Source: Rhizophagus irregularis (Eukaryota > Glomeromycota > Glomeromycetes > Glomerales > Glomeraceae). Taken from it: 64,000 nucleotides of DNA. Shown here one piece after another: positions 1-11,497 of the stretch. Each line of letters opens with the position of its first letter. Positions within the stretch are counted from its first letter, which is position 1. The notes below the pieces were generated by a model, which saw nothing but the letters and a program-made list of their open reading frames with translations, was not told the DNA's origin and did no database searches. Location of the stretch: NCBI RefSeq assembly GCF_026210795.1, contig NC_089429.1, forward strand, positions 2,852,001-2,916,000. Direction: 5' to 3'. Position numbers and translations under genes: made by a program.

Positions 1-178
1 AAATAAGCCTAATCTGAATCTGATCTGATCTGATCTGATCTGATCTGAAATTAATCTGATTTATTCAGATCAAATTTTTTTGATCTGAATCTGAACTGCA
101 GATTAAATTTATCTAATCTGATCTGAATCTGACAGATCGGATTCAGATCAAATCTGATCAAATCAGATTTTTTTCGGA
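1..178. repeat. GATCTGA-rich satellite or MITE end
   Basis: Tandem and inverted permutations of GATCTGA / AATCTGATC run from the window start to about 178. The tract ends abruptly before an open reading frame that leads into the transposase gene, so it may be one arm of a foldback element whose other arm lies outside the window. No target duplication can be tested because the left end is missing. Confidence 0.6.
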
Positions 179-224
179 GCACTAATCAGAATATTTCATT
201 TTGTCTACGTAAACAAAACAAAAA

Positions 225-3200
225 CATGTTGAACAAGTAAAAGAAAACAATAACATAAATAAAAGTGAGAGTGAAAATGAGAAGGAAATTTCTGCTAATG
301 AAGAGGAACAAATTGTTAATAGTGATACACTATCAATTTTATCAACAGAAAATTTAAATAGTAATAGTAATTTAGATTCTTTAATGCAAAATTTGATACC
401 AAATGATAACTGGCAAATTGATATTTCAAATTTGTTATCTGACGATGAAATGGAATATAATGATAGTAATTTTGTGAATAAAGAAAATGAATATGAAGAT
501 CAAACAGTAGATAGTAAAACTAAACAATATGACAATAGTAATAAAATACACAATTTTTCTGGAAAGGCAGGACCTTATTTTTCTAATTTTACACATTTTT
601 TATTATTTATGTGGATTACAAAACACCAAATAGGTATAGTATATTTGTATATTTAAAACAAATTTAGATAAGATTTACAATAATATAACTTTATTTTAAT
701 AAATACTAGGTTGCGAGGCATATCGGGATTTTTCAAATATTATCAAACATCCAGATTTTAATATCAGTGATGTTCCATACTCTATTATTACAATTAAAAA
801 ATACCGGGATAGTTTACCATTAATTTCATTTAATGGTTATGATATTGAACTTAATGATCGTGATACTCCTTCAACATCAAAACCAACTCGTCAAGCATTT
901 GTATTTCAATTAAAAAGAATTTTACAACGTATAATGCTAAATCCATCATTACGTGATCAAATGTATTTTGGTTCAGGTATTTATTCCAAAATTAGACAAG
1001 AACTATGGCATGGTGATATTTGGCATAAATCACCATTATTTGGCACTACATACATCTATATAAATAATGGTAAATATACTTTGATTATTACAACATTATA
1101 ATTGTCTAAAACTTATTTTATTTATTTATAAATCTATTTTATAGTTATGTATAACCTTGGAGACTTTATTACATATTATGATAGAAACTCCAATACTTCT
1201 ATTAACTATGAATGAATTATTGGTTTTGTTATTTATGACAAAACTAAATGTTTTTTAATAAAAGCAGAAAGAATACTTGATTTTAATTCATTACCAAATC
1301 TTCTGAAATCTCGTCAAAGAAAAAATCAAATTAATAATACACAAAAACTTTGGATGACTAATGAGAATGAAATGATTGAACTCAATTGGATTGAATCTAA
1401 AATCAATGTATGGCTTATGGATACGAAAAAACCTGACAATTATGATTATTGTATTAATGAAATTGTCATATGAGGGTTAGGGTTGTACTAGTACAGTACT
1501 AGTACAGTATAGTACAATACTTAAGTACTGTACTTTGTACTTGAAAATTTAGTACAAATACAATTTTAGTACATACTATTAATAAATTTTATTGGTTAAT
1601 TTTATAAATATAAACAATATTGATCACATGATATCTACCTAAAATGGTTAAATTATATCCTAAAAAGTAATAATTGTATTAGTACAGTGTACTTAGTACT
1701 TGTACGAAATTTTTGCTAGTACAGTACGTACTAGAATTTTGCTAGTACAGTTGTACTACCACAACCCTGTCTATAAGAGTAATAATAAATGGAATACACG
1801 ATCAGTTGATCTTCATCACAAACATTCAATTGAATATACTCCAATACGAAAAATTTCAGATGAGTTACCTGTTTTTAAATTTTTTCTTGATATTTATATT
1901 GATAAATTTGGACCATTTTGTAATGCATATCATGCAATAGGAGGAATCTATTTACAAATTGGAAATATGACACAAGTTATACGTCAGAAACTTAAAAATC
2001 ATTTTCTTTTAGGATTTATTCCTTTTGGTGCAAATTGTAATGATGTTTTGAAACCTATAATTGAAGATATAAAAGAACTTGAAAATGGATTTGAAATGGA
2101 TTTAGATAATAAGCGTATTTGGATAACTGGTGGATTGGGAAATATTACATCAGACTTACCTGAAGGAAATGAACAAGCTAGAATTAAGAATCATAATGCT
2201 AACCATGGCTGTCGTATTTGTATTATCCATCATGATGAATTAAATAATATGTCTTTTGATCTTGCAATGGGAAGACGTTACCATCACAAGACTTCTTTAC
2301 AATTTGTTGAGTTGGATAATGCTCAAAGCTCATGGTGAAAGAGAATTCCTATCACAACAATATGGAATTCGAAATAAACCTTCAATTTTTGATAATGTGA
2401 CTTGTGATCGACATTTACAATGCCCTCATGACGTATTCCACTGTATGGGAGGCTTAGCCAGTAATATATTACAAGAAACATTCTCAATTTTAATGACTAA
2501 AGGAGAAGAGTTATTTTTAACTATTTGGAAATGTTTTGAATTTCCAAGTACATGGTCACGTCAACAAAGTCCTATAACTCATCTCAATTCTTATTTTTTC
2601 TCAGATTACCTTCATTTAACAATGATAATGCCATTTTTAATTAACCGTGCAATCAATGTTAATTTATTAAAAGATAATTTTGTTAACCATATTTCAATAT
2701 CATACAATTTGCGAAGAAACCAGATGGTTGATAAGTTATGTTATCTCTGGATTTTATTTGCTAAACTAATTGCTTTAGTGTTTAAAAAAACATATTCTAA
2801 AGCAGAAATTAAGAATTTAAATGATCTTATCATTCAATGGGCGGATTTAATCTTAAAGGTATGATTTTTTTTGTCATTACCTTTGCAAATCATAGTTTTG
2901 TACATTATCACAAGCAATCTTATGGTATTAGATTTTTCCTTCCATTTCACGACTTCCTAATTTTCACATAATTCGTCACTTTAATATACACATTCAAAAT
3001 TTTGGACCTCTTGTAAATACGGCAGTAGCTACTAAAGAAATGGTACACCGTATTTTTAAGTCTGTAATCCCGCATTCTAACAAAAAAAACATTGAATTCG
3101 ACTTTTTCCATTATCACAATTTATTACAAACTCTTTGATACTTATTGGATGGAGGAGTTGATTCAAGATATAATAATACAACTCAATTTAATTTTAAAGA

Positions 3201-3890
3201 ATTACTAAAAGATCAATGTGTACGAAACTTTTTAGATAATTGGTATATTTCACCATTACAATTTGATTTAGAAAGTGGTAAGTAATCTTTATTATACATC
3301 ATTTTAAATATTTTGATATTTATTTACTTTAATTTACAGATTCATCTTTAACTTGTATGACCGAAAATTATATTAATTTATGTGTTCAATCACCACTTAA
3401 AAAATGTGATTTAAAGAAAGATGATCTTGAAACCTTTCTAAATAATGATTTATTTGCAGAGTTAGGACGAGCTTACAAAGAGGATTTAAATAATATAGAA
3501 CATCTAATATCTCGTAAAGTTAAATACTATAAAAGTATTTCCTATACAATTGTAGATAAAGATGAGCAAGTTAATGTAAAATTAAATGTAGGAGATGTTG
3601 TAGATGTATTAGAAGATATTACACCACTTGGAAATATATCTCAAGATGCTACTGATATGGTTACAAGAGTATCTTATATACGAATTAAAGCAATAATTTT
3701 ACATTAAAAAGGACAACTTCAAGTACCATTTCTTTTCTTAGATTGGTTTATTTCTCAAAATACTAATGATCAAAAATTAAAGTGTCCTTTATATAGATTA
3801 CAGCGGCAATCAGATTATACATGGAGACGTATTTATGCAATAAAATGGATCGATCATCAACCTAAAGATGTGATATGTAATTATTTTTAG
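225..3890 (+). pseudogene. CACTA/TNP2-like transposase relic
   Basis: Multi-exon transposase gene. It opens with an acidic Asn/Ser/Glu-rich N-terminus (about 225-630), followed by GT-AG introns at about 630-709 and 1070-1144. The core region (1770-2335) contains YIDKFG, GGIYLQIGNM, HFLLGFIPFG, a GNITSDLP-type strand and HNANHGCRIC, a layout shared by TNP2/CACTA-type and related Plavaka-type transposases and very repetitive in Glomeromycotina. A CPHDVFHCMGG segment (about 2420) and a valine/aspartate-rich C-terminal domain (3357-3707) follow. It is broken: an in-frame TGA near 1213, a frameshift near 2330, an in-frame stop at about 3705, and a MITE at 1473-1768. Removing the MITE with one copy of its duplication restores the reading ...EIVYKSNNKW. 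The exact superfamily is uncertain; transposase origin is fairly sure. Confidence 0.7.
1473..1768. mobile_element. hAT-like MITE with GTACTAGTACAGT repeats
   Basis: The left end reads AGGGTTAGGGTTGTACTAG and the right end, reverse-complemented, reads AGGGTTGTGGTAGTACAACT, giving imperfect terminal inverted repeats. The interior is built of GTACTAGTACAGT-like steps. The flanks GTCATATG and GTCTATAA look like a decayed 8-bp target duplication, the hAT-type size. The insertion lies within the transposase coding region, and excision of one duplication restores the frame. No coding capacity. Confidence 0.65.
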
Positions 3891-3892
3891 AA

Positions 3893-4215
3893 GGTTGTAA
3901 GGTTACAACTATTACAACATACATACAACACTTTTGTTGTAATTGCAATACAATATTATAATTATTATATAGTATTATAATACTATTAGTATTGTAATTA
4001 TTATATAGTGTTGTAATTATTTTTAATTATACAAATATGTATTATAATATATTAATAATTATTTCTTTTTATGATGATATTTATTCTATAAAAACTTATT
4101 TTTGTAATTTTTATTTTTCAAAAAGAAAATTTTTGAATAATCATAAGTGTTGTAATATTACAACACTTTAACTTTAAAAGTAGTAATAGATTGCAACCCT
4201 TACTATTACAACATA
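3893..4215. repeat. TTGTAAT-rich repeat, possible MITE
   Basis: AT-rich stretch with many TTGTAAT/ATTACAA steps. It is bounded by AGGTTGTAAGGTTACAAC on the left and GCAACCCTTACTATTACAAC on the right. These ends are roughly inverted but too degenerate to define a target duplication. It directly follows the transposase relic. Confidence 0.3.
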
Positions 4216-4259
4216 AGGTAGTAATTATCAATTACATACTACATCTTTACATCAACCTA

Positions 4260-5850
4260 ATGTTCATTTTGTTCATTGTTGTAAGACAAGCTGTATAGAC
4301 GGACAACATTTTCAAAATAATATGTATTATATGCATAATATATTTTACTATATAGCCATATAATTTAGATTAGTATGATGTATGTATTGTAATATTGTGG
4401 TATAATAATAATCGCAATAATAAATTAAAATAATTTCAAATTATTAATTAAAATATTACTAAAATATTACAAATTCTTAATAAAATAATTTCAAATTAAT
4501 AATATATTTAATTTAATAATTACAAAATAATTTTAATTTTTTTGAAATTGTATTATAAGATCTTTCAAGATGGTTTACAAAAAATTATCGTAATAATAAC
4601 AAAATAATATTTAAATAATTTCAAAATTTTATCTATTTTTAGCAAAGTATCTTTTTACTTTGTGAAATAAAAAAATAAATTTTTTCTCATTTACTTAGAG
4701 AAATAAAAAAAATTTTTTTTTTGTTTATTAAAAAAAATAAAAAAAATAATAAAAAAAATTTTCTCATTCATTAAGAGAAATAAAAAAAAAAAAAAAAATT
4801 TCAAATTTTATAATGATAAACTATTTTTAATAATATTAAACAAAACCTTAAGTCAATACTTGTCAATCTAATAATTAAATTGAAGTTATATTAAAAAAAA
4901 TTCTATTATATATATCTAAGTAAAAAAAGACTTTATGATTGTCTATTTGTATTCTCTTTAAGAATAAACTAAAAATATAACAAACATATAAATCCTCATA
5001 TATGTGAATCAGTTCAAAAAATAAATTTATGCAATTTTTAAAAGAACACAATTTTTTTTTAATATAATGCAATATGTAATTGGAAGCTTGATGGATTATA
5101 AACTTAAAAAAGAACTGCAGAAGATGAAAGAGTTAAAGGAGATAAAGAAATTGAAGAAGATAGAGAAATTACAGGAAAAGGAGTTGTAAAAAGCAAAGAA
5201 GTTGTAAATAATTAAGATAATAAAAAAATGGTTAAGGTGATAAAAAAGATGGTTATAATGATAATTAAAAAGAAAAAGAGCAAGATGATCAAATAGAAAA
5301 GAAAGATTAAATTAATATAACTTATTATTTATTATTCTCATCAATCCCATAATGTTTCTTATTTCTGCTTTTAAAATAAAGCTTATATATTAAGTTATTT
5401 TTAAATATGTAGAAAGATTACTTTTTTGATTTCTTGTTAAACACAAATAATATATTTCTCATAAAATTGTAAAGGATTTTGTTTTAAAATATAATTTGCC
5501 AAAACAGACTGACTTTTCTGATGCAGATTTATTATACATGTTTAATTCTATGATTCAAAATTTATCTCTATTTATGTATGACTAACATCAAATATTGTTC
5601 TATAGGTCATATAAAACTAATTTATTGTTTCTATTCAAGTCTTTTAAAATTGAAGTTAGAAACTATAATGCTTATAAAATAATATACTTAGAAGGGAAAT
5701 GGAGTGACAAGAAATTACAAAAATTTTTAACATAAGCATTAGAAGTAATTATATATCTCAGTAGCTTAAATATCACAAATCTGAATGTCATTCTTACAGT
5801 ATTGTTAATAAGAACAGTTTTTTTTTTATGTATATTTTTTTATTATAAAA
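4260..5850. other. AT-rich spacer, no supported gene
   Basis: Very AT-rich DNA with poly-A/poly-T runs (4660-4800). A purine-rich Lys/Glu-coding-like stretch lies at 5100-5320 (AAGAAGATAGAGAAATT-type). Short open frames occur in both strands but lack any recognisable motif or splice context. Confidence 0.6.
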
Positions 5851-6774
5851 GATCAAGAAGCATTTGAATCACTTACAGAAATTAAATGTAAGCTAAATAA
5901 TGAATTTATAGAATAATTATTTTTAATGAAGAAAAGAAAGCATAAAAAGGAAAAAGATTGTGATGCAAAGAGAAGGTATTTGACAAATATGGAATATATA
6001 GAATTTATACACAGGTCGAAAAGTGAAAAATCAGGCATCAATCAGGCACCAATCGGTCACCAATCAGGTACCTGATTGGTGACCGATTGGTGCCTGATTA
6101 GCATTTTCAATCGACCAATCAGGCAGTTTACTAACTTTTGATCCAGTAATCAGAAAAAGATGAAATATAGCTCATTGGAATCGTCTCAATAAGACGAATC
6201 TAATGGTAGTAAAATCGCATCTCTGGGATTAATACTTGATGAGAAATTAAGTAAAATATAAAAATGAAAATGTATCATTTATATTTTATTTAATTTTTTA
6301 TTAACTATCAATCCTAGAGATGCGATTTTACTACTATTAGATTCGTCTTGTTGATACGATTCCAATGAGCTATATTTCATCTTTTTCTGATCACTGGATC
6401 AAAAGTTAGTAAACTGCCTGATTGGATGACGAAGATTTGGCTTAAAATGCCAATCAGGCACCAATCAGTCACCAATCAGTCACCAATCAGCTACCTGATT
6501 GGTGACCGATTGGTGCCTGATTTTTCACTTTTTGACCTGTGATAGATTTTGCCTTATATTTAGTTAACAAACTGGAAAGAAATAAAAAACAAGTAGAGCA
6601 AATCGTACAAATGGCTATAAATAAAAATAAGGTACTAGTGAATATATGGAAAAGTTTAATAAATCAAAAAGATGAGGATACAAAAATTAAAAAATTCGTG
6701 GCTTTTACAAATATCCAGTTTGATATAGTAAGTACTTCAGATATTATTTTTTGGGTTTCTGGTTACATTATATA
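5850..6774 (+). pseudogene. Unknown ORF fragment split by a MITE
   Basis: The Lys/Glu-rich reading ...YLTNMEYIEFI ends exactly at the foldback MITE (6010). The frame resumes after it with DFALYLVNKLERNKKQ and continues to about 6774. Deleting the MITE plus one ATA duplication joins GAA TTT ATA GAT TTT in frame. A stop lies upstream near 5915, so the gene was probably already decayed or spliced. The family is not recognised; the charged, helical composition is all that can be said. Confidence 0.35.
6010..6541. mobile_element. Foldback MITE, family A copy 1
   Basis: 532-bp element almost wholly inverted-repeat. The left end is CACAGGTCGAAAAGTG and the right end is CACTTTTTGACCTGTG. Each arm also contains its own palindrome made of CACCAATCRGTCACCAATCAG and its complement, so the single strand can form a cruciform with smaller hairpins on each arm. 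Flanked by ATA/ATA (6007-6009, 6542-6544), a 3-bp target duplication. A diverged copy lies at 16,213-16,677. No open frame. Confidence 0.85.
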
Positions 6775-6779
6775 CTAAT

Positions 6780-8500
6780 TCTGTAATATTGTATTTAACA
6801 GTATTTAAAAATCAAACAGGATAAGGCTTGAAAAGCAATACTTTATTATTGTTTTAGTAGAAGATTAAAACCTGATCCTCTTTAGATTATTAAACTGAAA
6901 AAATTTTTGCATATATTCATTCTAATATTTACAAATATACAGTATGCATGTTATGGAAATTGTTTAAACATATCAAATATATTCAGTTTGTTATCTGTTA
7001 TAAAAAGGGTCATTTTATAAAATTTAATTATTTAACAAAGTTCATGCTAAAGATCTGTATTTGTTATATTAAAATTTGCTATAAAAAGGCAAACTGTATA
7101 TAATTATTTATACATTGATAAATCCACATTATTTACTTACAAAGTTTGCATTTTGTAAAAAAAAATAAAAAAAATGAAATTAGCCTAGTGTTATTTACCA
7201 AAGTATGTTATTAAAGAAGAAAATTTAATAAAATTTTTTCAATGTTGATAATAAATGGGATCAGAGAATGCCTTAAATTATGATTCATATTTATACAGTA
7301 ACAAAAATTTTACAAAAATTCATTCAAACTTTAATAATATAAAAAAATCAGCATATTGTATTACATATATTGTATAATAAATTTATACATATAAAATGAA
7401 GTTTTTTCCTGTTATTTTCTTTCAATTAACAATCAACATGCTATTTATTACAGTAGAACTGGATTTCTAAAACTTCATTCATATTGTATAATAAAACAAA
7501 CATGCTTAAATTAGATTATATTTACTTTTTTTTAAGCATAATTGAAGTTCTGGAACACTTTTCAGATATTCTTCTATATGTGCGGAAAAAGAAAAGTGAA
7601 TACCATCAGACTCATCCCAACCTTTGCTACGATTATCACATGATTTCAATCGAATTACAAAGAAATTTTAATGACTATTGTCTGGAGCGAAGCGGAGGAC
7701 AATGTGTTTCTACGTATTATAAAAATATGTGATCACAGTATTTGAATAAAATTCCGGACTCAAAATGGGTTCCGTTTCCTAGTATAATGGGATTTATAGT
7801 ACCTGATTAGTGATTATACGTTGTTTTAAAATTATAATTCACATGACGGATTTTAATAACTTTTTCCTTCCATCACCAAGTTCATTTCGCACAAACATTC
7901 CATTTATATTAAACTTTTTTGTGAGACGGAACTGCTTTGCATCTTTTCTATACAAACATAATATATGATACATGACATTCCCTCAAGGGAGAGATCTAAC
8001 CTACACTGACTTCTTTGCTATCTAACTAGAAATATACTAAATGTACCTCTCACACCGCATAACTTTCTCCATTTCTGTTTAGCCGAGTTCCACAAGAGAA
8101 CTCCGAGAAATGTTTGATCAGACACGTGAGCGTTACACGATTTTAAATAACAGATATGCGAGATATGCGGTTAATCATGATTGTTAAATTAAATCACGGG
8201 AATAATTATGCAAGCAATTATTAAAGCGCATCTTCAACATGCGCGTGCATTAAATTTCCAAGACTTCTTGCGTAGAGATAAAACTTTGATAGAAAAGATA
8301 GAAAAATATGAAAAGAAAAAATGCAAAATTTTTTATTACACCAGAATTTTCAAAAAAATTAATACAAAGAGAGAGATGAGTTACAAAATAGAGAGAAAAA
8401 ATATATATATAAAAGAAATTCTTGTAAGAAAATCACACACAACACCATCGCTAAAAACCTTAAAATTTTAATCTTACATTCTCTTTGATTCTTGAATATA
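6780..8500. other. AT-rich spacer
   Basis: No gene can be supported. An 82-codon open frame at 7484-7732 has no recognisable domain, and another at 8208-8471 runs tail-to-tail into the 3' end of the BTB gene and is Lys/Ile-rich. Both are more likely chance or decayed sequence. Confidence 0.5.
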
Positions 8501-8510
8501 ATCTTCTCCC

Positions 8511-9383
8511 TCATTCACCCAATTCAACGTAAAGGTAAAAGGTAGGATCTTTTTTATGTTTTTTACATTCTAAAGGTTCAAAAACACCGAAATGTTTTTT
8601 GAATTTTCTAGGTAATTGAAAAGTCATAAATTGATTATCACAAGTTCTATAACCGATACTATTAAACAAAATTTTTCTCGTAGCAGAAGGAGGAGTAGGA
8701 GGTAAAGGCAAAGGTAAAATTTGAACTTGTTTACTTCTTTCAATAAACTCTTGATTGATTTTTAAATCATGATCGGATTGTTTATTACAATCATCACAAT
8801 GTAAATAACCAGAAGTAAAATCTACGTTGGCCAATTTAGCTAAAGAATCCGTATAAGCATTATATTTTTTAGTTAAAACAGTATGAGAGTATAAAGAAAG
8901 TTGAGAAAATATATCTTTTCTTTTGTATTCAGGAAATTTGTCTAAAACTAATTTTGAAGATTCTTTATAAAGAGATTTAAAATGATATCTATCAGCTAAA
9001 ATTAATGAATATAAAGGATTTTTACGAAATTCTCTTTCAAGAAATGTTTTCGCACTTAATAAAACACTATCAACAATATATTTTTCTGAAAATCTTAAAA
9101 ATTCTTCTATATTATCCCAATCTATCAAAATAAATGTATTTGGATAAATATATGATAATAAATTTTCAAATGTTTTCTTTGATTCCCCTTCTAATACTAC
9201 TACTGGTGTATTTTCACTATCATTTTGAGTTGAATAATTTGGAGTAGCGCATGTGAACATATCATAAAACATTTTTGATGCCAATCCGATTATATTTTTG
9301 TGCACAAGAAATTTTGTGTCTTCTACTACAAATAAAACATCACCATCTATATGATAATGTATGTGATTATTTTGTTGAGACAT
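8511..9383 (-). CDS. BTB/POZ domain protein 1
   Basis: 290-residue single-exon protein. The N-terminal BTB/POZ fold spans about residues 8-115, with the typical start HIDGDVLFVVEDTKFLVHK (HKxIIxxxSxxFxxMF pattern) and a LSYIYP turn. A helical region (SEKYIVDSVLLSAKTFLE; LADRYHFKSLYKESSKLV) resembles the post-BTB helices of fungal BTB proteins. The C-terminal third has a CDDC pair and a proline stretch (PLPLPPTPP), with no Kelch, MATH or TLDc domain. BTB proteins usually dimerise and often act as cullin-3 adaptors; that role is inference here. It is paralogous to the gene at 10,628-11,497 in the same order and strand. A TATATAAATA-like A/T box lies just upstream of the start. Confidence 0.85.
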   Translation of the reverse strand: MSQQNNHIHYHIDGDVLFVVEDTKFLVHKNIIGLASKMFYDMFTCATPNYSTQNDSENTPVVVLEGESKKTFENLLSYIYPNTFILIDWDNIEEFLRFSEKYIVDSVLLSAKTFLEREFRKNPLYSLILADRYHFKSLYKESSKLVLDKFPEYKRKDIFSQLSLYSHTVLTKKYNAYTDSLAKLANVDFTSGYLHCDDCNKQSDHDLKINQEFIERSKQVQILPLPLPPTPPSATRKILFNSIGYRTCDNQFMTFQLPRKFKKHFGVFEPLECKKHKKDPTFYLYVELGE

Positions 9384-10627
9384 AATATCGAAGATAATAT
9401 ATAAATATCTATATTTTATATATTTATATGTATATAAAAAAAGAAAGTTTTATTTTTGTTAAGAAAAAGGAATTTAAAGTTATTTATATACCAATTTTCC
9501 TTTTATTTCCTAGATTTGGAACAATACACAAATAAATGTGAAAATAATACTTTTTGTAATATTATTGGTTGTGTACAAAGGGATTGCATTTATGATTTTG
9601 GCCAAATTAATCTAGTTCGAAATGATATAACTGATCGTCAAGATTTACATCATTATATTGAGAAGACAATTCTTAAAGTCGGTACTAATTAATTGCCGTT
9701 ATTCGATATAATTGATTCGATATACGAAATAAAATATTTAATAAACGTATAATTTCCTAATTTAAATATTTTATTCTGATTGGTAAAATATAAATTATTG
9801 AAATCCTTGCCTAGAGGAATTTATTATGTCCGCCATCCTGAATGGAGTGGACCGAAAAAATTTTCCGGAACGGAATTATACTCCCGATGTATGATCTAAT
9901 CTCTAAATATAGTTTACTAAAAATAGGTGAATTTAAACATTGTTCATATCAAAGTTTTTCAAAGAATTAAAAATAAGTATAACCACTTTAAGTTAAAATT
10001 TTAACTCTTAATTTCCTTAAAGTTTAAATAACAGATAAAAAAAAAATCAAAAGCTGCGCTACTGCGATAATTTTTTACAAAAGATTTTGTCCAATCTATT
10101 TTTAGCAAATTATAGCTATTTTTAGCACATTCTTCCATTTTATCGTTATTCTTTTTCTGGATAAAAAAGAATTTCATAAATCATAATTCGCAGCAAATGT
10201 TAAAAAAGGTATTTGAATATTGAATATAGTTTCATTGAGTTTCATGTCATGGAAAATGTTCATTGTGTTCTTTATCTCAATGAAACGCCAAAATAGTTGG
10301 GATCAATAACGTATTATGATCAAAATAATTCAAACAATGGATCAAAATTAACCAATCAGAATTAAACAAATCTGATATAAACGCGCATCTTTATAATAAT
10401 CATTAACTTGGAATTTGGCAATTTAATTGTTTCTATTATTGCTAATTTTAATAAACTGATATTTATATATACAATCATGTATTATTGTTAATATGTAAAC
10501 AATCTAATTACAACATTTTAATATTATTAATAGTGGATAAAATACCGTGTCACCCCTATGGGGTGACCGTCCAATCATTAACTACTATTTATTATTATTA
10601 TTAATTATTTTAGTAGAAGTGCGGCAT
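9384..10627. other. Spacer between the BTB paralogues
   Basis: Holds a 78-codon open frame (9456-9692) preceded by an acceptor-like TTTCCTAG and containing YTNKCENNTFCNIIGCVQ. It might be a gene remnant but matches nothing I recognise. A small perfect palindrome CACCCCTATGGGGTG lies at about 10,542-10,556. The motif CTATTTTTAGCA is repeated near 10,097-10,130. Confidence 0.5.
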
Positions 10628-11497
10628 TTACCTTCTGCCGCCTAATTCAATAAAAATATAATAATCAGGTTCGTCTTTAATATTATCACAATCCAATGGT
10701 TCAAAATTTTCAAAAAACATCTTAAACTTTTGCGGTAAATGAAACTGAATATTAATATATCCACAATTATTCTCTTTTATCAAACTAGAAAGTAATTTAT
10801 AAGTAATAGAAGGAGGTGGATTTGGCAAGACTTGTAAATGTCTAATAACTTGGCTTAACTTTTGTTTAAAATCCTTTAGATGCCTTGTTACATGATTATT
10901 AATATGATTAAATCTTGGTACAAAAGTTTCAGCGTCAATTCTACCCAAAGAATTCGTATATTCCATATGTTTTTCAAGTAAAGCAGCACGAGAATCACTT
11001 GAAAGAAATTTGAACCCCGTTAATCTTTGATATGCAGGTAATTGGTCTAATACTAATTTAGAAGATTCTTTGTATAAATCTTTGAATTCATACTGTTCTG
11101 ATAATACTAAAGTTAATAAAGGATTTTCTCTGAAGTATTGTTGTAAAAATACTTTTGATGCTTCCATAACTGAATCCATCATATATTTATCTGATAATTT
11201 AAGAAATCCCGCTACGTTTTGCCATGTTATTGGTTGATAATTTCCTGGATAGATATATGATAAAACTTCTTGAAATTTTTCTGAGGATTCATCATCTAAT
11301 GATATTTCTGGTAATTTTCTTTCTGTTGAACTTTCTTCTTTGGACGGTGTTATTGCTTTCGCACATTTGAACATATCTTGAAATACTTTTGAACAAAGTG
11401 ATAAAATATTTCTATGCAAGCAAAACGTAATTCCTTTAACTGTTATCAAGATATCCCCATCCGAATAATAATGTAATGAACTTTTTTGATTTATCAT
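10628..11497 (-). CDS. BTB/POZ domain protein 2
   Basis: 289-residue single-exon protein. The BTB fold (residues about 8-120) begins HYYSDGDILITVKGITFCLH and continues with RNILSLCSKVFQDMF. It is followed by the same helical block as its neighbour: LSDKYMMDSVMEASKVF and LSEQYEFKDLYKESSKLVLD. The C-terminal segment ends with a hydrophobic IFIELGG motif comparable to LYVELGE at the end of the neighbouring paralogue. The pair arose by tandem duplication, as same orientation, length and domain order show. A cytosolic or nuclear adaptor role is the family expectation, not demonstrated. The sequence is open, with a normal start and stop. Confidence 0.85.
   Translation of the reverse strand: MINQKSSLHYYSDGDILITVKGITFCLHRNILSLCSKVFQDMFKCAKAITPSKEESSTERKLPEISLDDESSEKFQEVLSYIYPGNYQPITWQNVAGFLKLSDKYMMDSVMEASKVFLQQYFRENPLLTLVLSEQYEFKDLYKESSKLVLDQLPAYQRLTGFKFLSSDSRAALLEKHMEYTNSLGRIDAETFVPRFNHINNHVTRHLKDFKQKLSQVIRHLQVLPNPPPSITYKLLSSLIKENNCGYINIQFHLPQKFKMFFENFEPLDCDNIKDEPDYYIFIELGGRR

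Noticed and set aside
3893-4215. CRISPR-like or satellite array of TTGTAAT
   Set aside because: Spacing irregular, no unique spacers, and the sequence context is a eukaryotic nuclear genome.
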